NCBI RefSeq assembly: GCF_029028005.1
Contig: NZ_JAOTPO010000014.1
Location: 80,184-144,183 of the forward strand
Direction of reading: 5' to 3'
DNA length: 64,000 nt
Source: Alkalihalobacterium chitinilyticum
GTDB taxonomy: Bacteria > Bacillota > Bacilli > Bacillales > Bacillaceae_F
Notes under the pieces: model-generated
The model's database searches: none
What the model was told of the DNA's origin: nothing
The model's input: only the letters and a program-made list of their open reading frames with translations
Part shown: positions 17,369 through 27,400 of the stretch, piece by piece
How the letters are laid out: each line of letters starts with the position of its first letter
How positions within the stretch are numbered: the first letter of the stretch is position 1
Translations under genes and position numbers: made by a program

Positions 17369-18703
17369 TTAAAAAGCAGTGACTGATAATATACCTGTTG
17401 GTTGCACGTCTAGAGTTAATACTGTATCCACGTGGTCATCATGTACATGTAGAAGTGTGTTATTAGTTGGATCTGTAATGACGACTTGATCATTGACTAA
17501 TGTTAGACTTGGGTAGACATGATCATGACCGTGTCCCTCAGCTAACTCAAATGGATCAATCACCTGAAGTTCAGATATAATCGTTCCATTCGCTAAGTCC
17601 AGCTGATAGAGGGTTCCATTTATGCCTAGGACAAATCCTTCTCCATTTGCATTAACTGCCATTGAGCTTATATAAGGTGTTGAGATATCAATGGTATTAA
17701 GTGTTTTTTCATTTGTATCAATGACACTAACATTGGTACCGAGCTCTGGTTTTTCTTTACTACTGTAATTTGCTAGGAAATAACGGCTGTCATTATGACT
17801 CTTAATCGTTCCCACTCGTGCCTCTTCATCAGGTAACGAAATTTCTATCGCTTCATCTGTATGAGGAAGATACAAGAGAACCTGCCCTTCACAACCAAAG
17901 GCAACCATCTCTTTTTCTTTCGACCCGTGAGAAGCTTCACCATGTAGGCGAGGACAAGAGGCATAGCGGGATACTTCTTCGCCTGTTTCATCATAAATAA
18001 CGATACCTTCTGGAAGTGGCTGTGGATCTTCTTCATCTGTGTAGGATACAGCATAATTTCCATTTGATAATGGTACTGCAACGCCGTGATGTCCAATGCC
18101 AGGAATCGTAATCATAGGCTCTGGCTTTTTACTAGTTTTTAAACTTTTGTTTGTATAAACTTCTACAAGACCATCACCATCATAGAAGATGGCTGTTTTT
18201 CCATTGTGAGTTACGAAGTGTGTTGGCTTTTCACCATGTATTTCATAGTCTGACACAACAGGTGCCTCTGCATATGTATGTCCATGATCGCCATGGCTAT
18301 CTACCCATACACCTAAATCAAGAAGCTTTACTATACCTTCTTCGCGGTTGTTGAGAAACAAGTGACGATTGTCGTCTGCTAGACCCATAGCACTTGTGGT
18401 TGTTTCTAGAGTTTCAATGACTTGAAAGTTTCCATCTAAAATGATTACACCTGCATCATAGCTGACGGCAATGCGTGTTCCGTTTTTCTCTTCTTTATCA
18501 CTTTGTTCTGCCTCTTCTTCCTTATGTTCTTCCTCATCAGCCTCATCATTTTCAGATAGAAGCTCATCGGACATATCTTCGCTAGAAGACGTTTCTTCGT
18601 TTGCAGTTGAAGTTGAGTTTGAACTGCATCCTGTAATAAGTAAAAATACAGCTAATAACAATACTGAAACAAGTGTCTTTGTGGTGTGTACATAACTTTT
18701 CAT
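17369..18703 (-). CDS. Zinc-binding lipoprotein, AztD-like metallochaperone
   Basis: 444 aa. Lipobox LLITGC (Cys26) follows a signal peptide, so it is anchored outside the membrane. Residues about 30-75 are a low-complexity acidic linker; the remainder is a beta-propeller-like repeat protein. Histidine-rich loops (DSHGDHGHTY, GHGHDHVYP, LLHVHDDHVD) fit zinc binding as in AztD, the metallochaperone that hands zinc to an AztC binding protein. A near-perfect Zur operator sits in its promoter region (18725-18745), independent support for a zinc-starvation role. No AztABC transporter genes are adjacent, so its partner is encoded elsewhere. Start ATG 18703 follows AAAGGGGAT. Confidence 0.85.
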   Translation of the reverse strand: MKSYVHTTKTLVSVLLLAVFLLITGCSSNSTSTANEETSSSEDMSDELLSENDEADEEEHKEEEAEQSDKEEKNGTRIAVSYDAGVIILDGNFQVIETLETTTSAMGLADDNRHLFLNNREEGIVKLLDLGVWVDSHGDHGHTYAEAPVVSDYEIHGEKPTHFVTHNGKTAIFYDGDGLVEVYTNKSLKTSKKPEPMITIPGIGHHGVAVPLSNGNYAVSYTDEEDPQPLPEGIVIYDETGEEVSRYASCPRLHGEASHGSKEKEMVAFGCEGQVLLYLPHTDEAIEISLPDEEARVGTIKSHNDSRYFLANYSSKEKPELGTNVSVIDTNEKTLNTIDISTPYISSMAVNANGEGFVLGINGTLYQLDLANGTIISELQVIDPFELAEGHGHDHVYPSLTLVNDQVVITDPTNNTLLHVHDDHVDTVLTLDVQPTGILSVTAF

Positions 18704-18724
18704 TTGTAAAATTATCCCCTTTGT

Positions 18725-18745
18725 AAATAGTAATTATTACGATTT
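18725..18745 (-). promoter_or_regulatory. Zur operator upstream of the AztD-like gene
   Basis: 21-bp palindrome; left half AAATAGTAAT, centre T, right half ATTACGATTT. The B. subtilis Zur consensus halves are AAATCGTAAT and ATTACGATTT, so there is only one mismatch. It is 22 nt upstream of the start codon, where bound Zur would block transcription when zinc is plentiful. Confidence 0.9.
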
Positions 18746-18865
18746 ATATTATAGGAAGGATTTTCCTGAAGCGTCAATGAGTAATTAGAGGGTGGGCTAA
18801 AGTATCGTTCTATCTATAAGAAAATACTTTATTAATGACTCGACTAGTAAATTTAATGCTGGGAG

Positions 18866-18904
18866 CAGAAAAAAACGCTAGGGTAAATTTGTTTTCCTAG
18901 CGTT
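18866..18904 (-). terminator. Terminator of the minus-strand unknown gene
   Basis: Stem AACGCTAGG / CCTAGCGTT with a 13-nt loop, followed on the minus strand by TTTTTTCTG; 75 nt past the stop of the 312-residue frame. Confidence 0.85.
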
Positions 18905-18979
18905 AATAGTGTTTATTTATTTTTCTCAATTTATTCAAATAATGCTTTGTGTGAAATAGAAAACCCTGTTTGCTATACA

Positions 18980-19903
18980 TTAACTTGTTTCCTTGTTTTT
19001 CTTATCTTTGATTAATTGAAGAATGTCCTGTTTTAAGTGGTTTCTCTTTTCATTGGTTATGGAACTCAACCATGAAGTGACATCTTTTCCGTATTTTCTT
19101 TTTCCGCGTTGGTAAATGGTTAAAAATACTTGTTTGAAAACAGATGATTGGTTGTAAATTTTATTTAACTTACGACTTTCATCTAAAACAAAATTCAAAA
19201 AAGAGACGTCTTCTAAGGACACTTTTTTAGCTAATCGAGTGAGAAAAGTACTCGCTTCATCATACGCATGATGCTTGTAGTAGTACGATAAAATATCAGT
19301 CACTAAAGTGGGGGATTTTTCAAAATGTTTCATAAGATGGATTAAAAAACGGTCATAACGATGTAGTAGTAAGAAATCAATGGATTTTTTTGGATTTGCA
19401 GTAGAGAGTGCTGTTATTAGTGTGGAATGGATCAATGAGTTAGAAGTCTTGTGGTTCATGGATTGAGAAGATAATAAACGGGAAGGCCAACAATTTTTAA
19501 TGTCTTGTAAATGTTCATCCGAAAGAAGTTTTTCTAAGTTTTTATTATGGAATTTAGCATGTTCTTCGTCATTTAAAGCATCTTTAATATCAGCTTGAGT
19601 AAGTGGACTATTCGTTCTAGCAGCTTCAATTTGCTTACATTGTTCAAGGCAGCGTGCAGCATGTGGATCATGTGTTTTATTTAGAAAAAAAGATTGTAAA
19701 AATTCACCTGTATGAGATATACGGGCATAAATTTTCGGACGGTCCTCTTCAAATAAAATGACATGGTTATCCTTGTCAGTAGGTTCTTGATACTTGATAA
19801 GATAGTGGGAATTGTTATTTAAACTAACAGTTTTCCCGAGCAGACAAGCAGGTAGAGTCATAAAATAACCTTCCTTTCGCTGGAGAGATTTTTTGTTCGC
19901 CAT
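18980..19903 (-). CDS. Unknown cytoplasmic protein
   Basis: About 307 aa from ATG 19903 (AAGGAG just upstream); ATG 19861 with AAAGGAAGG at 8 nt is an equally good start and would drop 14 residues. No signal peptide or membrane segment. The N-terminal 80 residues look beta-rich (SHYLIKYQEP...VILFEEDRPKIYARI), followed by a helical, Lys/His/Leu-rich region with HAARCLEQC and a basic C-terminus. No family recognised. Monocistronic: its own terminator follows and a repeat array precedes it. Confidence 0.65.
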   Translation of the reverse strand: MANKKSLQRKEGYFMTLPACLLGKTVSLNNNSHYLIKYQEPTDKDNHVILFEEDRPKIYARISHTGEFLQSFFLNKTHDPHAARCLEQCKQIEAARTNSPLTQADIKDALNDEEHAKFHNKNLEKLLSDEHLQDIKNCWPSRLLSSQSMNHKTSNSLIHSTLITALSTANPKKSIDFLLLHRYDRFLIHLMKHFEKSPTLVTDILSYYYKHHAYDEASTFLTRLAKKVSLEDVSFLNFVLDESRKLNKIYNQSSVFKQVFLTIYQRGKRKYGKDVTSWLSSITNEKRNHLKQDILQLIKDKKNKETS

Positions 19904-19997
19904 CTTTCTCCTTACCAACTATTGTAAATGTTTTTGTATGAAAAGTGAAATGTTGTTTGCTTTTATAACTAAGAGAGTGGAATGGCGTACGCTGGAG

Positions 19998-20350
19998 CGT
20001 GAACGGAAAGGCGTGAACCGTTAGCCGTAGAGGGGAAAATTAGGAGATAGCGTGAACGAAAAGCTGTGGATCGTGAGCGGTAGAGGGAGAAATTAGGAGA
20101 TATCGTGAACGAAAAGCTGTGAATCGTGAGCGGTTAAGGGAAAAGTTAGGAGGAAGCGTGAACGGAAAGGGAGGAAACGTGAGCGGTAGAGGAAGAAATT
20201 AGGAGGAGGCTTGAACGAAAAGCTGTGGAGCGTGAGCGGTAGAGGGAGAAATTAGGAGATATTGTGAACGAAAAGCTGTGAATCGTGAGCGATCAGGGAG
20301 GAATTAGGAGAAAGCGTGAACGAATAGTTGTAAATCGTGAGCTGGAGAAG
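19998..20350 (+). repeat. 53-bp tandem repeat array (six full copies plus a partial)
   Basis: Units begin at 19998, 20051, 20104, 20157, 20210, 20263 and 20315 (spacing 53, 53, 53, 53, 53, 52). Each begins CGTGAACG, has GAAAAGCTGTG, a second CGTGAGCGGT about 21 nt in, and ends with GAAATTAGGAG. The plus strand is strongly purine-rich with very few C outside CGTGA. 53 is not a multiple of three and stops occur in the frames, so it is not coding. Confidence 0.9.
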
Positions 20351-20360
20351 AAAAAGAGGT

Positions 20361-20397
20361 AAAATTGAAAAGGGCCCTTGCGCAGGAACCCTTTTCA
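20361..20397 (-). terminator. Terminator of the soluble chemotaxis receptor gene
   Basis: Stem GAAAAGGG / CCCTTTTC around a 14-nt loop; minus-strand reading ends CCCTTTTCAATTTT, 11 nt beyond the stop codon. Confidence 0.75.
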
Positions 20398-20407
20398 TCT
20401 TATAGCT

Positions 20408-21223
20408 TTAATTTACTTTGGAAAGTTTTAATAAGTCGTCAACAACAGAATGTAACGATTGAACAGCAGTTGTGATCTCCTCGGTAGCGGCGGTTTGTGA
20501 GTGGACATATTGAGAAGTCTGAACAATTTGGTTTTGTATAGCAGTAATGCCTTCCTTCATTTCGTGTAAAGAAAGCTCTATTCCCTTGACAGCGTCATTA
20601 CTTTCTACTGAGAGCTTTCGAACCTCGTTAGCTACTACAGCAAAGCCTTTACCATGATCGCCTGCACGAGCAGCTTCAATGGCAGCGTTTAAGGCAAGAA
20701 GGTTCGTTTGTCCTGCAATTTTTTTAATTAGACTCGTAATTGTTTGTGTTTCATCAGCATGTTTTTTCATATCATGAGCAGATTCTGTAATTTTTTCTTG
20801 AGAAGCAGATGATTCTAAAGCTGTATTTGAAATCTCTGAAAGGCTGGCAGATATTTCTTCAATAGAAGCAGCTAGCGTTTCTGATAATTCATTTATTTTA
20901 TACACTTCCTCTAGACTCCAGCCAATTCCGAAAGCACCAATAATTTCTCCGTTGTTAGCACGAATAGAAATTGTAACTGCACGAAAGGGAACACCTTTTA
21001 CCTCTTTAGGTATATTAACACGTAGCGTCTGCTTGGCTTTGATCGCGTCAAACAGCCCGTCTCCCTCTACAAGCCTATCTCCTATTCTGGCTGTATTTAG
21101 AGTTTTACCGGGAACATAATATACAATTTCGCTTAAGTTGCTTATTGCAATCATATTGTCTTCTTCTAAAAACAATTCTTTTAGTAATGGTGCTACTTCA
21201 ATTAACTGGTCTAATTTATTCAA
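20408..21223 (-). CDS. Soluble methyl-accepting chemotaxis-type signalling protein (YfmS-like)
   Basis: 271 aa cytoplasmic transducer. Start TTG 21223 is preceded by GTGGAGGGG at 7 nt, giving [17 protein letters not shown]; upstream frame extension has no ribosome site. The N-terminal domain (about 1-115) is a PAS/Cache-like sensor ([22 protein letters not shown]), the rest a short MCP coiled coil with the highly conserved hairpin tip [31 protein letters not shown]. No membrane helix. B. subtilis YfmS is a soluble receptor of similar size that influences rotational bias of the flagellar motor (family knowledge). Ligand unknown. Confidence 0.88.
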   Translation of the reverse strand: MNKLDQLIEVAPLLKELFLEEDNMIAISNLSEIVYYVPGKTLNTARIGDRLVEGDGLFDAIKAKQTLRVNIPKEVKGVPFRAVTISIRANNGEIIGAFGIGWSLEEVYKINELSETLAASIEEISASLSEISNTALESSASQEKITESAHDMKKHADETQTITSLIKKIAGQTNLLALNAAIEAARAGDHGKGFAVVANEVRKLSVESNDAVKGIELSLHEMKEGITAIQNQIVQTSQYVHSQTAATEEITTAVQSLHSVVDDLLKLSKVN

Positions 21224-21400
21224 TTTTTTCCCCTCCACATTCATGTAAACAAGCGTATTAGTACTCTGGATGAATTGGCTGAAGATGTCAACTTTATTGT
21301 AGCTTAAAAAGATAGAGACCGAGGTAGCAAAGATAAATAGATTTTGTGTCAATAAATATTTAAAAGAGAACTAACATTCGCTTTTTTCTGGTGATTTCTG

Positions 21401-21406
21401 TATAAT
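21401..21406 (+). promoter_or_regulatory. Probable -10 element (TATAAT) before the AddB-like gene
   Basis: Perfect TATAAT 35 nt before the start codon, with only a poor -35 match (TCGCTT, 17-bp spacer). Confidence 0.45.
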
Positions 21407-21440
21407 TAAAGGGTGATTTACTAAAAGCTAGGAGGTTAAT

Positions 21441-24400
21441 ATGAATCCTCATTCTATTATTGAGCAACTCATTGAAATTGTTACAAACAATAAATTAACA
21501 GAAAAGATTTTTGTTGTTCCTTCACACCGTGATGGACAACTCGTGATACAAGCTTTAGCGAGAGCCGGCCAACCTGTTCTTAATGTCAAGGTCAAAACGT
21601 TTATGGACTTAGCTCTTGAGTCGATTAAACCTGTTATGAAAAAAGCCGATTATAAACAAATGCCATACCAAATTGGCAAACAATATATTTTTTCAGAACT
21701 GCAAAAACTGAAAGCCAATAAACAGTTAAATTATTTTAACACTGTTCAATTGACCCCTGCATTTAGCCAAGCTGTTTACCAAGCGATATTAGATTTAAAA
21801 CAAGCGAGAGTATCTGTACAAACTTTTCCAACACAAGCATTTCTAAAGCGAGAGAAAGGAGAAGATCTATACCAGCTCTTTCAAGCGTATGAACAAAAAC
21901 GCCAAGAAAATCGATTGCTGGATACGGCTGATATCTTCGAGCTTGCCATGCAACAACCTGTCGCGCCAAAAAAACAGTCACTTTATATCTTTTTTCCTCA
22001 TGAAGCTTATTACCGAATCGAGAAAGAATTTTTCTTGCATTATACAAAAGGCGAAGAGGTTGTTGCACTAGACTTTCCAGCAGTTGTTGGGTTAGAGCCG
22101 CTGCCGTCGATGGTGCCCCCGACCAAGAATATCGAATCGCATCATCCATTTAGTTTCTTATATCAAATCGAAAATGCCCCTAGTGAACCGGATCTTGTTT
22201 TAAAAGCAGCCATCAGTGAAGATGAAGAAATTCATGGTGTATTTAGGGAATTGAAGAATAAGAAATTGCCTTTTGATCAATCCGTCATTTTCTATACAAG
22301 TGGACGACCATACGTAGAAAGTGTTCTTCGCTTTGTGCAAAAACAAAAGCTGGAGGAGTGTGTCACGTTTGCTGAAGGCGTCCCAGTTAATCTGACAAAA
22401 CCTGGAAAGCTTATAAAAGGTGTATTTCAGTGGATGCGTGAAAACTACAGCATCAAGATGCTGGCTAAATTAATTAGAGAAGGCTGTATATCATTAAACC
22501 AAATAGAACTGTCAGGAGAAAAAGTCATTGAGCTTCTTCAAGATGCAGACATTCATTGGGGAAAGGAAAGGTATATACAGAAGCTTCATGAAAAGATGAC
22601 CGATTTAGCGCTAAAAATAAAAGAAGATCCTTCCAATACACGGGTCGTTCAAAAGCTAGAGAGATACAAACAATTAGAAAAATGGTTAACCCCATGGATG
22701 GAACGGTTTGAGGGAGACAGCACGTGGAGTACTATCTCGTATAAACAGTGGTTAATTGCTTTGAAAGATTTAATTTCAATAGAGGATAACTCAAACAATG
22801 CACTAAACACGTCTGCCAAAAATCAACTAATTGAAGCGATAACAGAAGTTGAACATTTAGCTGATGGAGACATGACGTTAGGTGAGGCACTAAATGATAC
22901 AGAACAGTGGTTAATGAAGCTTACAGTTGGAGCATCTATGCCTAAGCCGGGTCATCTCCATATCTCGCCTCATCGGATTGGATTGTATTTAGATCGTCCT
23001 CATGTGTATATCGTAGGTTTAGATAACGGCAGATTTCCTGGCCGTCAAAAAGAAGACCCTATTCTTCTTGATCTAGAAAGAAAAGCGATTCATCCTGAGA
23101 TGACGTTAGGCCGTGAGTTTGTTAAACGAAACTTTTATTTATTTGTTCAGCTATTGTTAACGACAAAAGGACATGTGCAAATGAGTTATCCGTTTATGGA
23201 TACGGTTGAAAATCGGCGATCTGCTCCAGCGCATATCTTTTTACAAGCGTATCGATTATTGACGAAACAACCTAGCGTAACAGGTGAGGAGCTTGTTCTT
23301 GCTCTGCAAGATGATGTTCATTTTATCCAAAAAGAAACTGCAAATGTACTTCATGAAAATGAATGGTGGGCCAAGCAAGTATGGGATCAGAGCCAGTTAG
23401 ATAAAGAGGTCTTTAACGAAGTTTCATTTATGCACTTAAAACAAGCTGAGCTGGCTAGAGAAGCGCGTCGTAATGAGGTGTTTACTGAATTCGACGGTCG
23501 AGTAGAATATGATCACGACAAGCTTGATCCTAGAAAAAATGAACAGCTTACGATTACAACGAGTAAGTTAGAGATGCTAGGGACTTGTCCGTATAAATAT
23601 TTTTTAAAGCATATTTTATATGTTGAAGAAGAACAAATAGAAGAATTCGATATGTATAGCTGGCTCAACCCTCCAACTAGAGGAAGTTTAATGCATGAAG
23701 TGTTTGAGCGTTTTTATGGACGTTTAAAAGAAGCAAAAGAAAAGCCGCAAGTAGAACAGCATCTAGATCTGATTATTGAAATTGCTGATCAAGTGCTCTC
23801 TTTCGAACGAGAAAGCAATCCGCCCCCAAGTGAAATCATTTATTTATTAGAGCGCCAGGAAATTCTAGAGTCATGTGCGGTCTTTTTGAAGGCAGAGGAA
23901 GAGGCAAGTGGTGAAGGCGACCCGTTATTCTTTGAATTTAATTTTGGAATTAGTGGACAAGACCCAGCAACGATTGATCTCGCCAATGGGGAGTCGATCC
24001 GATTAAGCGGAAAAATTGACCGTGTCGATCGTTTGAAGAATGGACTATATGCAATTATTGATTATAAAACAGGAAGTTCCTATGGCTATACGGAAAAAGC
24101 TTATTTTAACGGGGGACGTAAACTTCAACACAGTCTGTATGCACTTGCATTTGAAAAGCTTTTTACGCATCAAAATGCACAAGTCAGCTCAAGTACCTAC
24201 CTTTTTCCAACGCTGAAAGGGCAAGGTGAGAGAATTGTACGAAAGCATAACGATGAGGAACGGCAGCAATTTTTAACGATCGTCGAGCACTTATGTGACC
24301 TCCTTGCTAAAGGGCATTTTCCTTACACCGATGCAGCTGATGATTGTAAGTATTGTGATTATAAAATAGTTTGTCAAAGACACACGTACGAAGAAGAGGT

Positions 24401-24473
24401 ACTTGCAAAAAAACACGAAGAAGAAACAGCTTCAGGAGCTTTACGGTTAAAGGAGGTGCGCTCGTATGACTGA
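21441..24473 (+). CDS. AddB-like PD-(D/E)XK nuclease with Fe-S cysteines
   Basis: 1010 aa; ATG behind TAGGAGG. The overall plan is that of AddB, one half of a helicase-nuclease that processes broken DNA ends. The C-terminal nuclease carries GKIDRVD (about 857-863) and IDYKTG (about 875-880). Four cysteines bracket it, in GTCPYKYF (about 716) and CKYCDYKIVC (about 968-977), the AddB Fe-S arrangement. Unlike Bacillus AddB, the N-terminus (FVVPSHRDGQLVIQALARAG) has no Walker A, so the helicase-like half is probably non-catalytic. It is shorter than B. subtilis AddB (about 1160). It overlaps the following helicase gene by 8 nt, so the two are translationally coupled. Could be a second, divergent AddAB set or the only one; the window does not show. 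Confidence 0.85.
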   Translation: MNPHSIIEQLIEIVTNNKLTEKIFVVPSHRDGQLVIQALARAGQPVLNVKVKTFMDLALESIKPVMKKADYKQMPYQIGKQYIFSELQKLKANKQLNYFNTVQLTPAFSQAVYQAILDLKQARVSVQTFPTQAFLKREKGEDLYQLFQAYEQKRQENRLLDTADIFELAMQQPVAPKKQSLYIFFPHEAYYRIEKEFFLHYTKGEEVVALDFPAVVGLEPLPSMVPPTKNIESHHPFSFLYQIENAPSEPDLVLKAAISEDEEIHGVFRELKNKKLPFDQSVIFYTSGRPYVESVLRFVQKQKLEECVTFAEGVPVNLTKPGKLIKGVFQWMRENYSIKMLAKLIREGCISLNQIELSGEKVIELLQDADIHWGKERYIQKLHEKMTDLALKIKEDPSNTRVVQKLERYKQLEKWLTPWMERFEGDSTWSTISYKQWLIALKDLISIEDNSNNALNTSAKNQLIEAITEVEHLADGDMTLGEALNDTEQWLMKLTVGASMPKPGHLHISPHRIGLYLDRPHVYIVGLDNGRFPGRQKEDPILLDLERKAIHPEMTLGREFVKRNFYLFVQLLLTTKGHVQMSYPFMDTVENRRSAPAHIFLQAYRLLTKQPSVTGEELVLALQDDVHFIQKETANVLHENEWWAKQVWDQSQLDKEVFNEVSFMHLKQAELAREARRNEVFTEFDGRVEYDHDKLDPRKNEQLTITTSKLEMLGTCPYKYFLKHILYVEEEQIEEFDMYSWLNPPTRGSLMHEVFERFYGRLKEAKEKPQVEQHLDLIIEIADQVLSFERESNPPPSEIIYLLERQEILESCAVFLKAEEEASGEGDPLFFEFNFGISGQDPATIDLANGESIRLSGKIDRVDRLKNGLYAIIDYKTGSSYGYTEKAYFNGGRKLQHSLYALAFEKLFTHQNAQVSSSTYLFPTLKGQGERIVRKHNDEERQQFLTIVEHLCDLLAKGHFPYTDAADDCKYCDYKIVCQRHTYEEEVLAKKHEEETASGALRLKEVRSYD

Positions 24474-27400
24474 TGTTGTATTAATGGATAAATCTGAACG
24501 TGACAAGATTATGGAACACTTGAACACGAACTTTCTCGTGGAAGCAGGCGCAGGCTCTGGAAAAACCTTTAGCCTTGTTCAAAGAATGGCCAATCTCGTG
24601 ACAACAGGAACATATGAAATCCGAGAAATTGTTGCGATTACGTTTACACGAAAAGCGGCAGACGAGTTAAAGGAACGGTTTCAAACCGAACTAGAGAAAA
24701 GAAGAAAAGAAATAACGGATGCTAATGTGAAAGAAAGAATTGAACGTGCCTTAGCGGACTTTGATCAATGTTACCTTGGAACGGTTCACTCGTTCTGTGC
24801 CAGGCTGTTACGGGAACGACCAGTAGAGGCTGGACTTGATTTTGATTTTAAAGAGTTAGATGAACAAGAAGATAAACTGATCGCCGATGAAGCGTGGGAA
24901 CGTTACATTAATGATATTCGCTTAAAATCTCCAGAACATTTGGATGAGCTATCCGAATTAGGCATTGATGTCGCTTCTTTGCGAGCAAACTTACATGAGT
25001 TGCGCGAGTATGCTGATGTAGTCTGGTTTTATGAAGAAACAGAAAGACCGGATTTAGGTGAAGTGTTCTCTGAGCTAAAAGCATTCATAGAGTATGTAAA
25101 AACAAATCTACCAGAAGAAGAGCCTGATAAAGGTTATGACTCGCTTCAGAAGAAAGTTCTTCGCACGATGCGGGAATTAAAGTATTTTGATATTGCGAAA
25201 GATAAGACGAAAGTGGCGATGTTAAGACCCTATCAAAAGAAAACAACGGTCACCTTAAATCGTTGGAAAGATAACGATGTAGCAAAAGAAATAAGAGATG
25301 AGCGCCAAATCATTCTTGCAGAAGCTGTTGCTCCTGTATTAGAAAGTTGGTTTGAATTTTGCCATAGTCGGTTAATTCCATTTTTAAAGCCAGCGTTAGC
25401 TTATTACCAAAACTTAAAAAAGAAGCGATCTTCATTAAACTTTCAAGACTTGCTTTCTGAATCGGCGAAACTATTAAAGGAAAACAGTGAGGTTCGTCGG
25501 TATTTCCAACAGAAATATAAGTGCTTACTCGTTGATGAATTCCAAGATACGGATCCAATCCAAGCTGAATTAATGTTGTATCTAACGGGTGAAGAAATTG
25601 AAGAAAAGAATTGGACGAAGTTAACCCCTCGTCAAGGATCTCTCTTTGTAGTTGGAGACCCGAAGCAGTCGATTTACCGGTTCCGGCGCGCAGATATTGA
25701 TATTTATCAACGCGTAAAGGAGATGATTGCGAGTACGGGCGGGGAAGCGCTGAACCTAACGATGAACTTCCGAACGACGAGCCTTGTTACGGAACCATTA
25801 AATGAAGTATTTGTTCAACATTTACCTGAACAAGAAACGAGTTATCAAGCCGCATACAGACCGTTAAATTCTGTCAAAAGAGATGACCCGAAAGAAGAAC
25901 AGAAATTGGGCATTTATAAATGGATGGTTCCTAATGCAAGAAAAACAGCGGAAGTGATTGAAGCTGATGCTGACGGTATTGCAAAGTATATTCGTGAAAA
26001 GCTAACGAATGGTGAAGCGCAACCAAGAGATTTTATGATCCTGACCCGGTACAACGGCGGTATCGATGATTACGCTAAAAAATTAGAAGAATATAGTATT
26101 CCTGTGATGACAACCGGAGAGGTCAGCTTAGCTGAAGATGAAGAACTTCGTGCGGCGCTCTATCTGTTCAAGCTCTTAGCGGAACCGACGAATTCTCTTT
26201 ATGCTGCAGCTGTATTACGAGGCCCGCTATTCGGCATTAGCGACAAGCTTTTATATAACTTCACGACTCATGGCGGGAGGCTCGCATTATTTACAGCCAT
26301 CCCTGAACCATTAGCTGAAGAAGAGCAAGCATTATTAAAAACAGTATATGACAAGCTGAAGCAATACTATATGTGGCGCAGACAAGACATTCCGACTGCG
26401 GCCATCGAGAAAATCTTGTTAGATGTCGGTTTATTACCTAAGTATATGAGTTTGAAAAAAAATAAACGTGATTATACACGCACCTACCAAGTACTCGAGA
26501 AATTAAGAGCTTATGAAGCAAGCGGACATGCTGAGTTTTACGCTGTCGTAGAACGATTAGAGCAACTAATTGTTGACGAAACGATAGAAGAAATGACCTT
26601 ACCGGATGAAGAAAATGCCGTACGTGTCATGAATGTTCATAAATCAAAAGGGCTTGAAGCACCAATCGTGTTTTTAGTTCATCCGAAGAAGTTTGTCGAT
26701 CAAAAAGATAAAATTGGCCGTCATATCCAGCGCGAGCAAGAAGGTTCGATTGGTTACTTTTGTTTTACCAATGAAAAAGATGAGATGATGGCACAACCGC
26801 CGAACTGGCAACGCCTGCAAGCAGAAGAGTATGAGTATTTAAAAGCTGAAGAAATGCGACTCGTTTATGTGGCAGCGACTCGTGCTGAGAAGATGCTTGT
26901 CATTAGTTGTATGGATAAAGGCAATGAAAAAAATAATCCGTGGAATGATCTGCTTGAGGGACTTGAATTGGAAGAGTTTAAAGTGCCTGAAGATATCGTT
27001 AAACCTGAAGTGGTTGATAAAAACGTAATTGGCGCAGTCGAGTGGAATCAGATCCGCGAGCAAGTCTTGAACTGGGCCGAACCGTTAAAACAGAAGACGT
27101 ACGAGATGGAGCGACCGACGGACCGTACAGGAGACGACCATTCCTTACTAGGCATCGCTAGGGAAACGGGCGGTGGCAAGGACTGGGGAAGTGTCATTCA
27201 TGAAGCGTTTGAAGCAATTTTAAAAGGAAATGAAACTAGAAGTGAAGTCATTGAGGAGCTTCTAGTGAAATATGATATTCCAGTAGAACGTGCTCCAGAA
27301 GTAAACGATGCGATTGATGCCTTTTTACAGTCACCTATATGGGAGCGGTGCAAACAATCAGATGAGTGGTATGCAGAAATGCCATTTACAGTCATGGTTC

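Noticed and set aside
19998..20350. CRISPR array
   Set aside because: Direct tandem repeats of 53 bp without unique spacers and no cas genes nearby.
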